Assembly: GCA_937958145.1 (NCBI GenBank)
Contig: CALGOE010000038.1
Location: forward strand, 1 to 21,871
DNA length: 21,871 bases
Reading direction: 5' to 3'
Source of the DNA: an uncultured Desulfobacca sp.
Lineage (GTDB): Bacteria; Desulfobacterota; Desulfobaccia; Desulfobaccales; Desulfobaccaceae
Made by a program: the position numbers and the translations under genes
The notes under the pieces: generated by a model
Database searches by the model: none
What the model was told of the DNA's origin: nothing
Seen by the model: only the letters and a program-made list of their open reading frames with translations
In this document: positions 1 through 5,868 of the stretch, one piece after another
How the letters are laid out: every line of letters begins with the position of its first letter
Numbering within the stretch: position 1 is the first letter of the stretch

Positions 1-665
1 CGGCGATTTTCTTTGTGATCCACCAGATAAAGCATCTGGGCCTGCTGCTGCAAGGTTTGAATCAACTGCGGCAGGGTCTCCCGATTGACGTCGTACACCC
101 GGATAAAGACGTTCCGCCAGCCTTCCCGGACCCGGTCATAGGAACTCATGATGCTGGCGATGCGGGCCCCGCTGCTGCGGATGATATCGGTCAAATCCTT
201 GATGCTCCCCGGCCGGTCCTCAACCTGGAAGGCAAACTGAACCCCTCTCCGGCCCAGGCCGCTCAGGGCAATGAGCGCCCGGTAGAGATCGCTGTTCGTG
301 ATGATACCCACCAGATCGCCTTTGGCATCGACGACCGGCGCACCGGAGATATCGTTTTGCAGCAAGACCTCGGCGGCTTCCTCAATGGTAAAATCCAGGG
401 GCACGGTGACCACTTTTTTGGTCATGATATCCTTGACCTTGATTTTACTGAGAAGATATTTCAGCTCGTGCTTTTCCAGGTCGGTGGCATCGGAGGGGGA
501 GGCCTTTTTTACATCCCGATCCGAGATGACCCCCACTACCCTGCCATTCTGGGTCACAGGCATCATATTGATCTTGTGCTGCTGCAGCATCTGCATGGCC
601 TTCTGCATGGAATCATCGGCGTCGATGGTAATGACCTTTTTGGTCATAAAATCTCTAATGAGCAT
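1..665 (-). CDS. CBS-CBS-ACT domain protein (AcuB-like), 3' end cut by window
   Basis: Soluble cytoplasmic regulatory protein; 221 residues are visible and the C-terminus lies outside the window. A first CBS domain (about residues 1-60, starting MLIRDFMTKKVITI, with GVISDRDV at 45-52) is followed by a second (about 78-135, with DIMTKKVVTVP and GIITNSDLYRAL). An ACT-type domain begins near residue 142 (FAFQVEDRPGSIKDLTDII). CBS pairs usually bind adenine nucleotides and ACT domains bind small ligands such as amino acids, so this is probably an energy- or metabolite-responsive sensor; its target is not evident. The order matches proteins annotated as AcuB or 'CBS and ACT domain-containing'. The start is the ATG at 665, with GGAAGGAGAG just upstream. 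It was read directly from the minus strand. Domain assignment is confident, function is not. Confidence 0.9.
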   Translation of the reverse strand, partial: MLIRDFMTKKVITIDADDSMQKAMQMLQQHKINMMPVTQNGRVVGVISDRDVKKASPSDATDLEKHELKYLLSKIKVKDIMTKKVVTVPLDFTIEEAAEVLLQNDISGAPVVDAKGDLVGIITNSDLYRALIALSGLGRRGVQFAFQVEDRPGSIKDLTDIIRSSGARIASIMSSYDRVREGWRNVFIRVYDVNRETLPQLIQTLQQQAQMLYLVDHKENR

Positions 666-746
666 GCTCTCTCCTTCCTGGGGCCAGCCTCAGCCCCGGC
701 CGCCGGGAGAAGGCCGGCGACCTGGCCGTGGCATTATTTCCTGGAA

Positions 747-778
747 AGTATAACTCAATCCTGGCTGCCAAGCTGCAA
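747..778 (-). promoter_or_regulatory. weak sigma70-like promoter candidate for the CBS-ACT gene
   Basis: On the minus strand a good -10 hexamer, TATACT (747-752), lies about 80 bases upstream of the CBS-ACT start. The nearest -35-like element is TTGCAG (773-778), but the 20-base spacer is too long for a standard promoter. The call rests mainly on the -10 and on its place in the gap between two minus-strand genes. Confidence 0.25.
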
Positions 779-867
779 TTTCGGGCAAAGAAAATCATTT
801 CCGGGGCCAGGATTGACCGCCCCGGGCTGGTGCGGTGACAAAAGTGGCCTTGTTCCCGTTTGAGGCC

Positions 868-1341
868 TTAACCGCCCTGCCCTCCCCTCTTGCCAGCCTC
901 CGCGCCCGCAGCACAGGCCTCGGCGGCCCGTTTGATATCCTCCAACAGCCGGCGGCAGAGTCGTTGCAGCCGCCGATGCACCAGCAGGAGTCGGGCCAGG
1001 AAAAAGAGGGGGCCGCCGAATTCCTCGGTGCTGACGATGGTTACCTCCCCGTTTTTTTCAAAAAACTCAAAGCGGTGGACGGCATGCACCCCCAGGCGCT
1101 GCCCTTCCCAAACGACTTCCCGGAGCGGCTCACAGACGGTGACCCGGGGCTGGATTGCAATGGGCAGGTAATACGGCCTCAAAGTGAAGGCCACACAGGC
1201 TCCCGGCGCCATCTCGGCCCCGGTGATGAAACAGCAGTCCGTACAGACGGAGTTCCACGTTTCCCAATCGGCGATATTGGTAAAAATATGCCAGACCTGC
1301 TGGAGCGGGGCGTTGATGGTGATCTGTTCCCGAATAATCAT
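868..1341 (-). CDS. SRPBCC-fold (START/Bet v1-like) protein
   Basis: 157-residue soluble protein. The N-terminus, MIIREQITINAPLQQVWHIF, is typical of the polyketide cyclase/dehydrase-like SRPBCC superfamily: a first strand, then the 'INAPxxxVWxxFTNIADWETWN' helix. A later strand reads VCEPLREVVWEG, and a long C-terminal helix (about 120-150) is rich in Arg and Leu (LARLLLVHRRLQRLCRRLLEDI). These folds bind hydrophobic ligands; no substrate can be named. The ATG at 1341 is preferred over an in-frame start further upstream at 1425 because GGGAGG lies 6 bases before it and the homology-like region begins there. The C-terminal tail (AAEACAAGAEAGKRGGQGG) is low complexity and probably disordered. 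It stands alone between two gaps. Confidence 0.8.
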   Translation of the reverse strand: MIIREQITINAPLQQVWHIFTNIADWETWNSVCTDCCFITGAEMAPGACVAFTLRPYYLPIAIQPRVTVCEPLREVVWEGQRLGVHAVHRFEFFEKNGEVTIVSTEEFGGPLFFLARLLLVHRRLQRLCRRLLEDIKRAAEACAAGAEAGKRGGQGG

Positions 1342-1446
1342 GCAGCCTCCCGGACAGCGGCAGAGTGGCCCGGATAAGAGGGCTGACGAGGCGCAGTGCG
1401 GCGCTGGCTCTCCAGACTCGGGCAACTCTCTTGTTTGTGCCTATCT

Positions 1447-1478
1447 CTTATACAATAACAGAAAAATCCCGAGGTCAA
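1447..1478 (-). promoter_or_regulatory. promoter-like pair upstream of the SRPBCC gene
   Basis: On the minus strand TTGACC (1473-1478) is followed by an AT-rich spacer and TATAAG (1447-1452). The spacer between these two hexamers is 20 bases. An alternative -10, TGTATA, has an 18-base spacer but matches consensus less well. It lies about 105 bases before the SRPBCC start. Confidence 0.3.
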
Positions 1479-1592
1479 AGCCAATGTTGCGCCAAACAGG
1501 CCAGGAAAGTCGCTGTCCATGGAATATGGTGGAGAAGATTGAGGCAGGTCGGCCTCAACCCATCTTCCTGCTCGCTGGCTTCTGGACATTTT

Positions 1593-1604
1593 GACAAATT
1601 TGTC
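1593..1604. promoter_or_regulatory. perfect 12-bp palindrome overlapping a TTGACA hexamer
   Basis: GACAAATTTGTC reads the same on both strands and overlaps a consensus -35 hexamer, TTGACA, at 1591-1596. No good -10 follows at 16-18 bases on the plus strand. A palindrome of this size in a divergent intergenic region could be the operator of a dimeric repressor, but no second copy was noticed. Confidence 0.35.
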
Positions 1605-1831
1605 TAAGTACGAACCGGTCCTTGGCAAAAATGTAGTTCAGCCGCCGAAAATCCTCCCCAAATCAACAAGATCTTTTTGGCCCAGAAGTTGCATATATTT
1701 AAAGCAATCCTGACACCGGCCCCGACCCGGAATCTGTCAAGGACACCCGCACCGCCGGGGCCGGCCCCAGGTATCGCCCGGCTCAGCCCGGCGGTCGGCA
1801 TCACCTATCTTTCTGCAAGGGGGAAATTGGT

Positions 1832-2722
1832 ATGAGACGCAATGGCAAGAGGGGGAAGCTTACTTTTCTCTGGGGATTGGCACTGGCAGTGCTGTTGACA
1901 TCCTGGCAGAGCAGTGTGGCCCAGGAGACGGCAGCAGCTCCGGCGGCGCAACCGGCCGCCACCGAGGACAAACCTACCGCCAGCGTTGGCGTGGATATCT
2001 TAAGCCAATATATCTGGCGGGGTTTCGCCCTGAGTCGGCGCAGTGCGGTATTGCAGCCATCTTTGACGGTGGGCTATAAAGGCTTTTCCATCAATGCCTG
2101 GGGCAATTTCGATGCCAGCGAAAACGCTCCGGCGGCCATCACGCCCAGGACCGGCGCCAAATGGAATGAGACGGACCTGACCCTCGGGTATACCCGGGAT
2201 ATCTATAAAGGCGATATCATCAAGACCTTGACCTTAAATCTGGGGGCCATCTATTACGCCTACGATTCCACCATCTACCCCCAGGGAGACTCCTTTGAGA
2301 TTTACTATGGCCTGGCCGCAGACTTCGGTCTGGCAAAGCTGGCGGTCACCGGCAACAGCGAAGTCATGCACTACCCCGGCACCTGGCTCACCGTCGGCCT
2401 TTCCCGGGTCTTTGACCTGCCCTGGTATAACTCCACCCTCGAACTGGGCAACAACTTCGTCTTTTTGTTCTCCCGGGATTGGGCGGCCTTTCCGGCCAAA
2501 CCCCTCTCAGATCCGGCCGGCACCAAAGCCTTTTCCGGTCCCTTGGCCGGTCAGCTTTACGCCACGCTTACCATTCCCGTGCACCAGTATGTCTCCATCG
2601 CGCCCAAGGTCGGCTTCTGGTATGGGTTGGGCGGGGACTCCACCCAGCTCCTCCGCTGGGGGTCCTGGGATGCGCAACAGAATCATGTGTACGGCGGCCT
2701 GAATGTGACCTTCGCCTTTTAA
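1832..2722 (+). CDS. outer-membrane beta-barrel protein, TorF/Gcw_chp-like
   Basis: 296 residues. A basic N-terminus and hydrophobic core (about 10-24) form a Sec signal peptide, with likely cleavage after SSVA (residue 30). An Ala/Pro-rich linker (31-48) follows. The mature part starts SVGVDILSQYIWRGF and alternates aromatic and polar residues in strand-like runs up to a terminal VYGGLNVTFAF. A C-terminal Phe is the usual outer-membrane assembly signal. The 'SxYIWRGxxxS...QPSLT' opening resembles the TorF (Gcw_chp) family of putative porins; the family name is less certain than the barrel itself. AAGGGGG lies 8 bases upstream of the ATG. The gene is monocistronic, with a strong terminator immediately downstream. 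Confidence 0.85.
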   Translation: MRRNGKRGKLTFLWGLALAVLLTSWQSSVAQETAAAPAAQPAATEDKPTASVGVDILSQYIWRGFALSRRSAVLQPSLTVGYKGFSINAWGNFDASENAPAAITPRTGAKWNETDLTLGYTRDIYKGDIIKTLTLNLGAIYYAYDSTIYPQGDSFEIYYGLAADFGLAKLAVTGNSEVMHYPGTWLTVGLSRVFDLPWYNSTLELGNNFVFLFSRDWAAFPAKPLSDPAGTKAFSGPLAGQLYATLTIPVHQYVSIAPKVGFWYGLGGDSTQLLRWGSWDAQQNHVYGGLNVTFAF

Positions 2723-2738
2723 CCGGCTCCCCACGACG

Positions 2739-2769
2739 AGGGCGGGTTGTCCGCCCGCCCTTTGTTTCT
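2739..2769 (+). terminator. rho-independent terminator of the barrel-protein gene
   Basis: A perfect 8-bp GC stem (AGGGCGGG at 2739-2746 with CCCGCCCT at 2754-2761) and a 7-base loop are followed by TTGTTTCT. It sits 17 bases after the stop codon at 2722. The next gene converges from the minus strand. Confidence 0.75.
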
Positions 2770-2804
2770 ATGCACGCCTTGGCAGCCCGCCGCAGTCGCA
2801 ATAT

Positions 2805-3089
2805 TCACTTGCTCGGCGGCGGCGTTTCCAGCCGCTCCAGATTGCCCTCCAGATCGGTCAGGAGCAGCCGCCCTGAGGGCAGCCGAAAAGCCCGCACGTC
2901 CCCCTCACTGGACCGATACAGGGCCGGCACCTCCACTTCGGCCACGTTGGCCTGGACGGTCAACATCTCATAGCTCCCCGTCCCCAATTCCCGGATTGAC
3001 GTAACCTCGCTGATCTCAAAGGCAACGTTTTCATCTTGCAGAAGTTTGATAATATCGTCTTTTTCTGATTGAGGAATGTAGAGAATCAT
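2805..3089 (-). CDS. hypothetical protein, 94 aa
   Basis: Small acidic protein with no recognised domain. It begins MILYIPQSEKDDIIKLLQDE and has alternating strand-like stretches (FEISEVTSIREL, YEMLTVQANVAEVEVPALY, FRLPSGRLLLTDLEGNLERL). That suggests a compact alpha/beta protein, with no signal peptide or membrane segment. An in-frame ATG at 3113 exists, but the ATG at 3089 is chosen because GGGAGG lies 8 bases before it. A good promoter lies upstream at 3127-3155. Transcribed on its own, divergently from the flavoprotein operon. Confidence 0.7.
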   Translation of the reverse strand: MILYIPQSEKDDIIKLLQDENVAFEISEVTSIRELGTGSYEMLTVQANVAEVEVPALYRSSEGDVRAFRLPSGRLLLTDLEGNLERLETPPPSK

Positions 3090-3126
3090 AGCACTATCCT
3101 CCCGGCCGGGCATGATTTTTGACTTT

Positions 3127-3155
3127 CAGGTAAGTATCAACGGGCGCGTTGTCAA
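3127..3155 (-). promoter_or_regulatory. sigma70-type promoter of the 94-aa gene
   Basis: Minus-strand TTGACA (3150-3155), an exact 17-base spacer and TACCTG (3127-3132). Transcription would start near 3120, giving a leader of about 30 bases before the ATG at 3089. Confidence 0.6.
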
Positions 3156-3390
3156 GGGAACCGCCAGTGGCAGCCTTTGACCCACAGTCAGGAGGGCGTC
3201 CTCCACGTTGCGGAGAAGGCGCCCCCCAGCGAGGAGGCCAAGGCCCCTTCTCCCACCCCCAACCCCAACCGGTGCTGTTGCCTTCGCCCCAAGCCGCAAG
3301 GCAGAAAATATCGCCCCGGACTTAAGATGGCGGAGCGTTTTTTGACGTTATTTTATTATAAATTTCAATATATTAACCTATGTTTAAAAC

Positions 3391-3419
3391 TTGACAAAAG
3401 GCGATAGATTATTTACCAT
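3391..3419 (+). promoter_or_regulatory. sigma70-type promoter of the flavoprotein-rpoZ group
   Basis: TTGACA (3391-3396), a 17-base spacer and TACCAT (3414-3419), within an AT-rich patch. Expected start near 3426, leaving a leader of about 35 bases that includes AAGGAG before the ATG at 3462. Confidence 0.65.
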
Positions 3420-3461
3420 TACCGTGGTACACGCGTGCTAATTGGCACAAAGGAGCGGTGC

Positions 3462-4064
3462 ATGAAGGTATTGGGTATTTGGGGCAGCCCCCGGGTTGGC
3501 GGCAACACCGAAGTGCTCTTGGACGCCCTCCTCCGGGGGGCCCAGGAAGCCGGCGGCGAGGTGGAGAAGGTGGCCCTGCGGAAACTGAAGATCTCCCCTT
3601 GTCTGGAAATTTACAAGTGTTTCGAGACCGGCGAATGCCCCATCAAAGACGACATGCTCACCTTGTACCCCAAGCTGCTGGCGGCCGATGTGGTGGTGCT
3701 GGCTTCTCCCATTTTTTTCTATGGCCTTACCGCCCAGGCCAAGGCCATGATTGATCGGACCCAGGCCTTTTGGGCCCGCCGCTATGTCCTGAAGCAGGAA
3801 TTTCCCGGTGGGCATCGTCAGGGCGTGTTATTGTCGACGGCAGCCACCAAAGGCAAGCATGTCTTTGTGGGTGCCCGGTTGGCCACCTATTATTTTTTTG
3901 ATGCCATCAATGTCCGCTATGCGGCTGAAATTCTGGTCCGGGAGGTGGATGAGAAGGGGGCCATTCTCGGCCGACCGGAGGTGTTAGCCGAGGCCGAAGC
4001 CTTGGGCCGCCGTTTGGGGCGAGGCGAACAGGTGGGACAGGTCAAGGTCTTTCCGGTGGTGTAA
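3462..4064 (+). CDS. NADPH-dependent FMN reductase / Isf-like flavoprotein
   Basis: 200-residue cytoplasmic flavodoxin-fold protein. The N-terminal strand and phosphate loop MKVLGIWGSPRVGGNTE (1-17) bind FMN; LLAADVVVLASPIFFYGLTAQAKAMIDR (72-99) is the second flavin-loop region of this family. Iron-sulfur flavoproteins (Isf) carry a CxxCxxCx4-7C cluster motif between these. Here the segment is C47 LEI Y K C53 FETGE C59, so three cysteines remain and the second is Ile50. A normal 4Fe-4S cluster is therefore doubtful. Start: ATG at 3462, with AAGGAG 6 bases upstream; an in-frame ATG at 3435 is too close to the promoter. It is the first gene after the promoter at 3391. Likely an FMN-dependent electron-transfer or reductase protein; the substrate is unknown. 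Confidence 0.88.
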   Translation: MKVLGIWGSPRVGGNTEVLLDALLRGAQEAGGEVEKVALRKLKISPCLEIYKCFETGECPIKDDMLTLYPKLLAADVVVLASPIFFYGLTAQAKAMIDRTQAFWARRYVLKQEFPGGHRQGVLLSTAATKGKHVFVGARLATYYFFDAINVRYAAEILVREVDEKGAILGRPEVLAEAEALGRRLGRGEQVGQVKVFPVV

Positions 4065-4142
4065 TCGACGTCGCTGTTGAGTCTGGGGCTCGGCTCCGGC
4101 AGGGGGCCGCTGCCGCAACCTTGGATCCGGGAGGAAAATGCC

Positions 4143-4541
4143 ATGGAATCTCCTTTTAAACCGGGAATGACGCATGAATTACGGCTGAAGACGGGGCCGG
4201 AACATTCGGCCCGGAAGTTTTACCCCGATTTACCCGACGCTTTTGCCACCCCGTTCCTGGTGGGCTTAATGGAGGGGGTCAGTGCCGATCTCATGGCCAA
4301 ACACCTCCAACCGGGCGAGCAATCGGTGGGCATCGGCATCAAATTGAAACATACAGCGCCGACGCCGTTGGGGATGGAGGTGCGGGTAGTCACCGAACTG
4401 GTCGAAGTGGACGGCAAAAAACTGAGTTTTAAGTTGGAGGCCTTTGACGAAAAAGAAAAGATCGGCGAGGCCACGCACGAGCGTTTCATCATCAACGCCG
4501 ACAAATTCAGCAAGAAATTGGCCAGCAAGGCGGCGGGGTGA
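4143..4541 (+). CDS. hotdog-fold thioesterase, FlK-like
   Basis: 132-residue soluble hotdog protein that probably hydrolyses an acyl-CoA thioester. The residues match the catalytic frame of fluoroacetyl-CoA thioesterase FlK with identical spacing. Thr36 and Glu44 (ATPFLVGLME), Gly63 and His70 (VGIGIKLKHTAPTPLG), and Arg114 (THERFIIN) correspond to FlK Thr42, Glu50, Gly69, His76 and Arg120 as I recall them. This fixes the family, not the substrate; FlK-like proteins in non-fluorometabolising bacteria act on other or unknown acyl-CoAs. Start ATG 4143 has GGGAGG about 8 bases upstream; an in-frame ATG at 4077 adds 22 residues unlike the family. It lies 78 bases after the flavoprotein and overlaps the next gene by 4 bases. 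Confidence 0.87.
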   Translation: MESPFKPGMTHELRLKTGPEHSARKFYPDLPDAFATPFLVGLMEGVSADLMAKHLQPGEQSVGIGIKLKHTAPTPLGMEVRVVTELVEVDGKKLSFKLEAFDEKEKIGEATHERFIINADKFSKKLASKAAG

Positions 4542-5317
4542 CCGCCTCTTTCCCCTATGACCTGGTCACCCTGGGCCAGTTTCCCGGCGGCTGGGGTTGG
4601 GAAGGGCAGTTACGAGCCTATATCCGCCAGAAATACCGTGATGACCTGGCCGCTCTGGCCGACCTGGCCCCGGACCGCTTAGCTGCCTGTCTGGGCGCCG
4701 AGCTGGTGGCCGAGCGGCCCTACGACACCATCCGTTGGGGGTTGCGGGTGCGGCCTTTCCGCCCCCTTGAGCTCTTTTTCTTGTACAATGTCGATCCCGA
4801 GTTCGGCCGCGACCTGCGGGTGTTCTACAGCCGCGCCAGTCTTGTTTTACCCACTGAAGATGCTTATGTTTTCGCTTGGGATTATATCGCCCTGTTGGCT
4901 CGCTATGGCCGCGGCGCCCTGCCCCTGCACCTGCAGACACCAAGCAGTAATTGGCTGACCCTGGCCGCCATTGAGGCCGAACACGGTCAGGCTTTAGAGC
5001 GGTTTACGCTCCAGGGACGCCAGGAGGTGCTGCTGTTGATCAGCCCCGAAGTGGCAACCGCGGCCACTTGGCGCCTGGCGGCCGGCCACTGTCAGACCGG
5101 GCCGGCAGAGTGGACCATTGTCTGGTCGGTGCTGCCGGACCTATTGCTGCGGGCCAGCCGCATTGAGGATCATCTTGAAGTTGCCTATGAAGCCGGCGGC
5201 GCCAGCAAATATGGTCCGGAATTCCTGATCAGCTTCGCCTGGCTGTATCTCAATGCCCTGCTGCGCCAGGCCCGGCAGGTCAACCCGGCGTTACCGCAAT
5301 TATCAGCTTTTTTTTAA
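4538..5317 (+). CDS. hypothetical protein, 259 aa, GTG start
   Basis: Unrecognised soluble protein rich in Leu, Ala and aromatic residues. The start is a GTG that overlaps the preceding stop codon as GTGA, so translation is probably coupled to the thioesterase gene. The N-terminal part (about 1-60: YIRQKYRDDLAALADLAPDRLAACLGAELV) is helical. A strand-rich core follows (IRWGLRVRPFRPLELFFLYN, RVFYSRASLVLP), and the C-terminus ends with a long helix (FAWLYLNALLRQARQ). The residue after the start reads as Thr. No signal peptide or convincing transmembrane helix. The first part faintly recalls DUF3786-type proteins of anaerobes, but I could not confirm this. Context suggests a role linked to the thioesterase and flavoprotein, by inference only. 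Confidence 0.78.
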   Translation: MTASFPYDLVTLGQFPGGWGWEGQLRAYIRQKYRDDLAALADLAPDRLAACLGAELVAERPYDTIRWGLRVRPFRPLELFFLYNVDPEFGRDLRVFYSRASLVLPTEDAYVFAWDYIALLARYGRGALPLHLQTPSSNWLTLAAIEAEHGQALERFTLQGRQEVLLLISPEVATAATWRLAAGHCQTGPAEWTIVWSVLPDLLLRASRIEDHLEVAYEAGGASKYGPEFLISFAWLYLNALLRQARQVNPALPQLSAFF

Positions 5318-5351
5318 TCTAAGCCATGTTTGTGAGGAGGATGTTCATGTC

Positions 5352-5540
5352 ATGAAATGCCGGCATTGCCAAACCGGACAGATCCAGATCTGTTCCACCT
5401 GACGGGGTTTGAAAATCCGCTGCACGGTGTGCGGCTATCAATACTCTTATGAAGAAATGCGGCAAATCTTGGCCAAGTCGGCAGGAGCGAGTCCCCTGGC
5501 CGACTGCACCGGCGCTGGCGCCAGTTGTGAATTAAAGTAG
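5352..5540 (+). CDS. candidate selenoprotein: 62-aa Cys-rich zinc-ribbon-like protein with in-frame TGA
   Basis: Read from the ATG at 5352 to TAG at 5538-5540, the frame gives MKCRHCQTGQIQICST, then TGA (codon 17, 5400-5402), then RGLKIRCTVCGYQYSYEE and a tail ending CELK. Cysteines form CxxC (3, 6), Cxx-TGA (14, 17) and CxxC (24, 27), with two more at 52 and 59. If TGA is read as selenocysteine the middle pair is a CxxU redox motif; if it replaces Cys, the protein is an ordinary three-knuckle zinc ribbon. GAGGAGG (5334-5340) precedes the ATG. Two earlier ATGs (5341, 5347) lead only to a short frame ending in TGA. It follows the 259-aa gene by 34 bases and precedes rpoZ. A nonsense-mutated pseudogene remains possible, but Cys spacing continues across the TGA and a SECIS-like hairpin follows. 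Confidence 0.6.
5400..5435 (+). promoter_or_regulatory. bacterial SECIS-like element after in-frame TGA
   Basis: After the TGA at 5400-5402, bases 5419-5425 (GCUGCAC) pair with 5429-5435 (GUGCGGC) in seven base pairs including one G-U, closing a GGU loop at 5426-5428. The first loop G is 24 bases after the TGA, inside the 16-37 base range described for bacterial SECIS elements. A GG at the loop start is the expected SelB-contact feature; the E. coli fdhF element also presents GGU. The call is by eye, not by a folding program. Confidence 0.55.
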
Positions 5541-5573
5541 CCCCAAACGCCGGCCAAGCAAGGCAGTTCCCCA

Positions 5574-5593
5574 CTCCTGCCGGTCAGCAGGAG
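5574..5593 (+). promoter_or_regulatory. hairpin in the leader of rpoZ
   Basis: CTCCTGC (5574-5580) and GCAGGAG (5587-5593) form a 7-bp stem with a 6-base loop between the Cys-rich gene and rpoZ. A short GGGCTTTT follows 6 bases later, so it might weakly terminate or separate the two messages; the missing direct U-run argues against a strong terminator. Confidence 0.3.
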
Positions 5594-5619
5594 ATCAGGG
5601 CTTTTAAGGGAGGAAAAGC

Positions 5620-5868
5620 ATGGCACGGGTAACCATTGAAGATTGCCTGAAACATGTGGAAAATCGCTTTGAATTGGTGCATTTGGCGGCCAAACGGGTC
5701 CGCCAGCTCTATAAGGGCGCACCGGTGCTCCTGACGGAGCGAGTCAAGAATAAGGAAATCGTCGTCGCTTTGCGGGAGATTGCGGCCGGCAAGATCGCCG
5801 CGGTCAAACCCAAGACGGCCCTGCCCCGGAAGGCGGAGGTCAGTCTGCCGGAGACAGAAACAACATAG
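5620..5868 (+). CDS. rpoZ: RNA polymerase omega subunit
   Basis: 82 residues, the usual length for omega. It contains the family pattern MARVTIEDCLKHVENRFELVHLAAKRVRQL, with the helix that packs on the beta' C-terminus, followed by 'VKNKEIVVALREIAAGKI'. Omega helps assemble core RNA polymerase by holding beta', and in proteobacteria contributes to a ppGpp site. AAGGGAGG lies 6 bases before the ATG. The last codons extend past residue 65 into a variable charged tail, which overlaps by 29 bases the end of the convergent unknown gene at 5840-6826. Neighbours upstream are the TGA-containing Cys-rich gene and the thioesterase group; spoT or gmk, common rpoZ neighbours, are not here. Confidence 0.95.
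   Translation: MARVTIEDCLKHVENRFELVHLAAKRVRQLYKGAPVLLTERVKNKEIVVALREIAAGKIAAVKPKTALPRKAEVSLPETETT

Larger units (their letters stand above)
1342..1831. other. intergenic region (490 bp) between divergent genes
   Basis: No convincing gene. This gap must hold the divergent control signals for the SRPBCC gene (minus) and the outer-membrane protein gene (plus). It is less GC-rich than its surroundings in several patches. It contains a perfect 12-bp palindrome at 1593-1604 and a promoter-like pair for the minus strand at 1447-1478. Short open frames here lack ribosome-binding sites and recognisable protein features. Confidence 0.6.
3090..3461. other. intergenic region (372 bp) with two divergent promoters
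   Basis: No supported gene. The left part holds the minus-strand promoter at 3127-3155. The middle is GC-rich, with an 8-bp inverted repeat, GGAGAAGG/CCTTCTCC, at 3212-3219 and 3246-3253. From about 3330 the base composition turns sharply AT-rich and leads into the plus-strand promoter at 3391. A 76-codon open frame at 3177-3407 has no ribosome-binding site and a composition unlike a protein. Confidence 0.6.

Noticed and set aside
15..863. 282-codon plus-strand open frame at the window start
   Set aside because: The opposite strand carries a clear CBS-CBS-ACT protein with a ribosome-binding site; this frame is its shadow.
3212..3253. GGAGAAGG/CCTTCTCC inverted repeat as a terminator or riboswitch
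   Set aside because: The loop is 26 bases, there is no U-run, and no gene ends just before it on the plus strand.
3177..3407. 76-codon plus-strand open frame in the gap before the flavoprotein gene
   Set aside because: There is no ribosome-binding site, it runs through the promoter region, and its Pro/Lys/Arg mix resembles no protein family.
5352..5402. TGA at codon 17 taken as a true stop, leaving a 16-aa peptide or a nonsense-mutated pseudogene
   Set aside because: Cysteine pairs continue in the same frame on both sides of the TGA, the downstream part is free of stops to a normal TAG, and a SECIS-like hairpin follows. The pseudogene reading is kept only as the main alternative.
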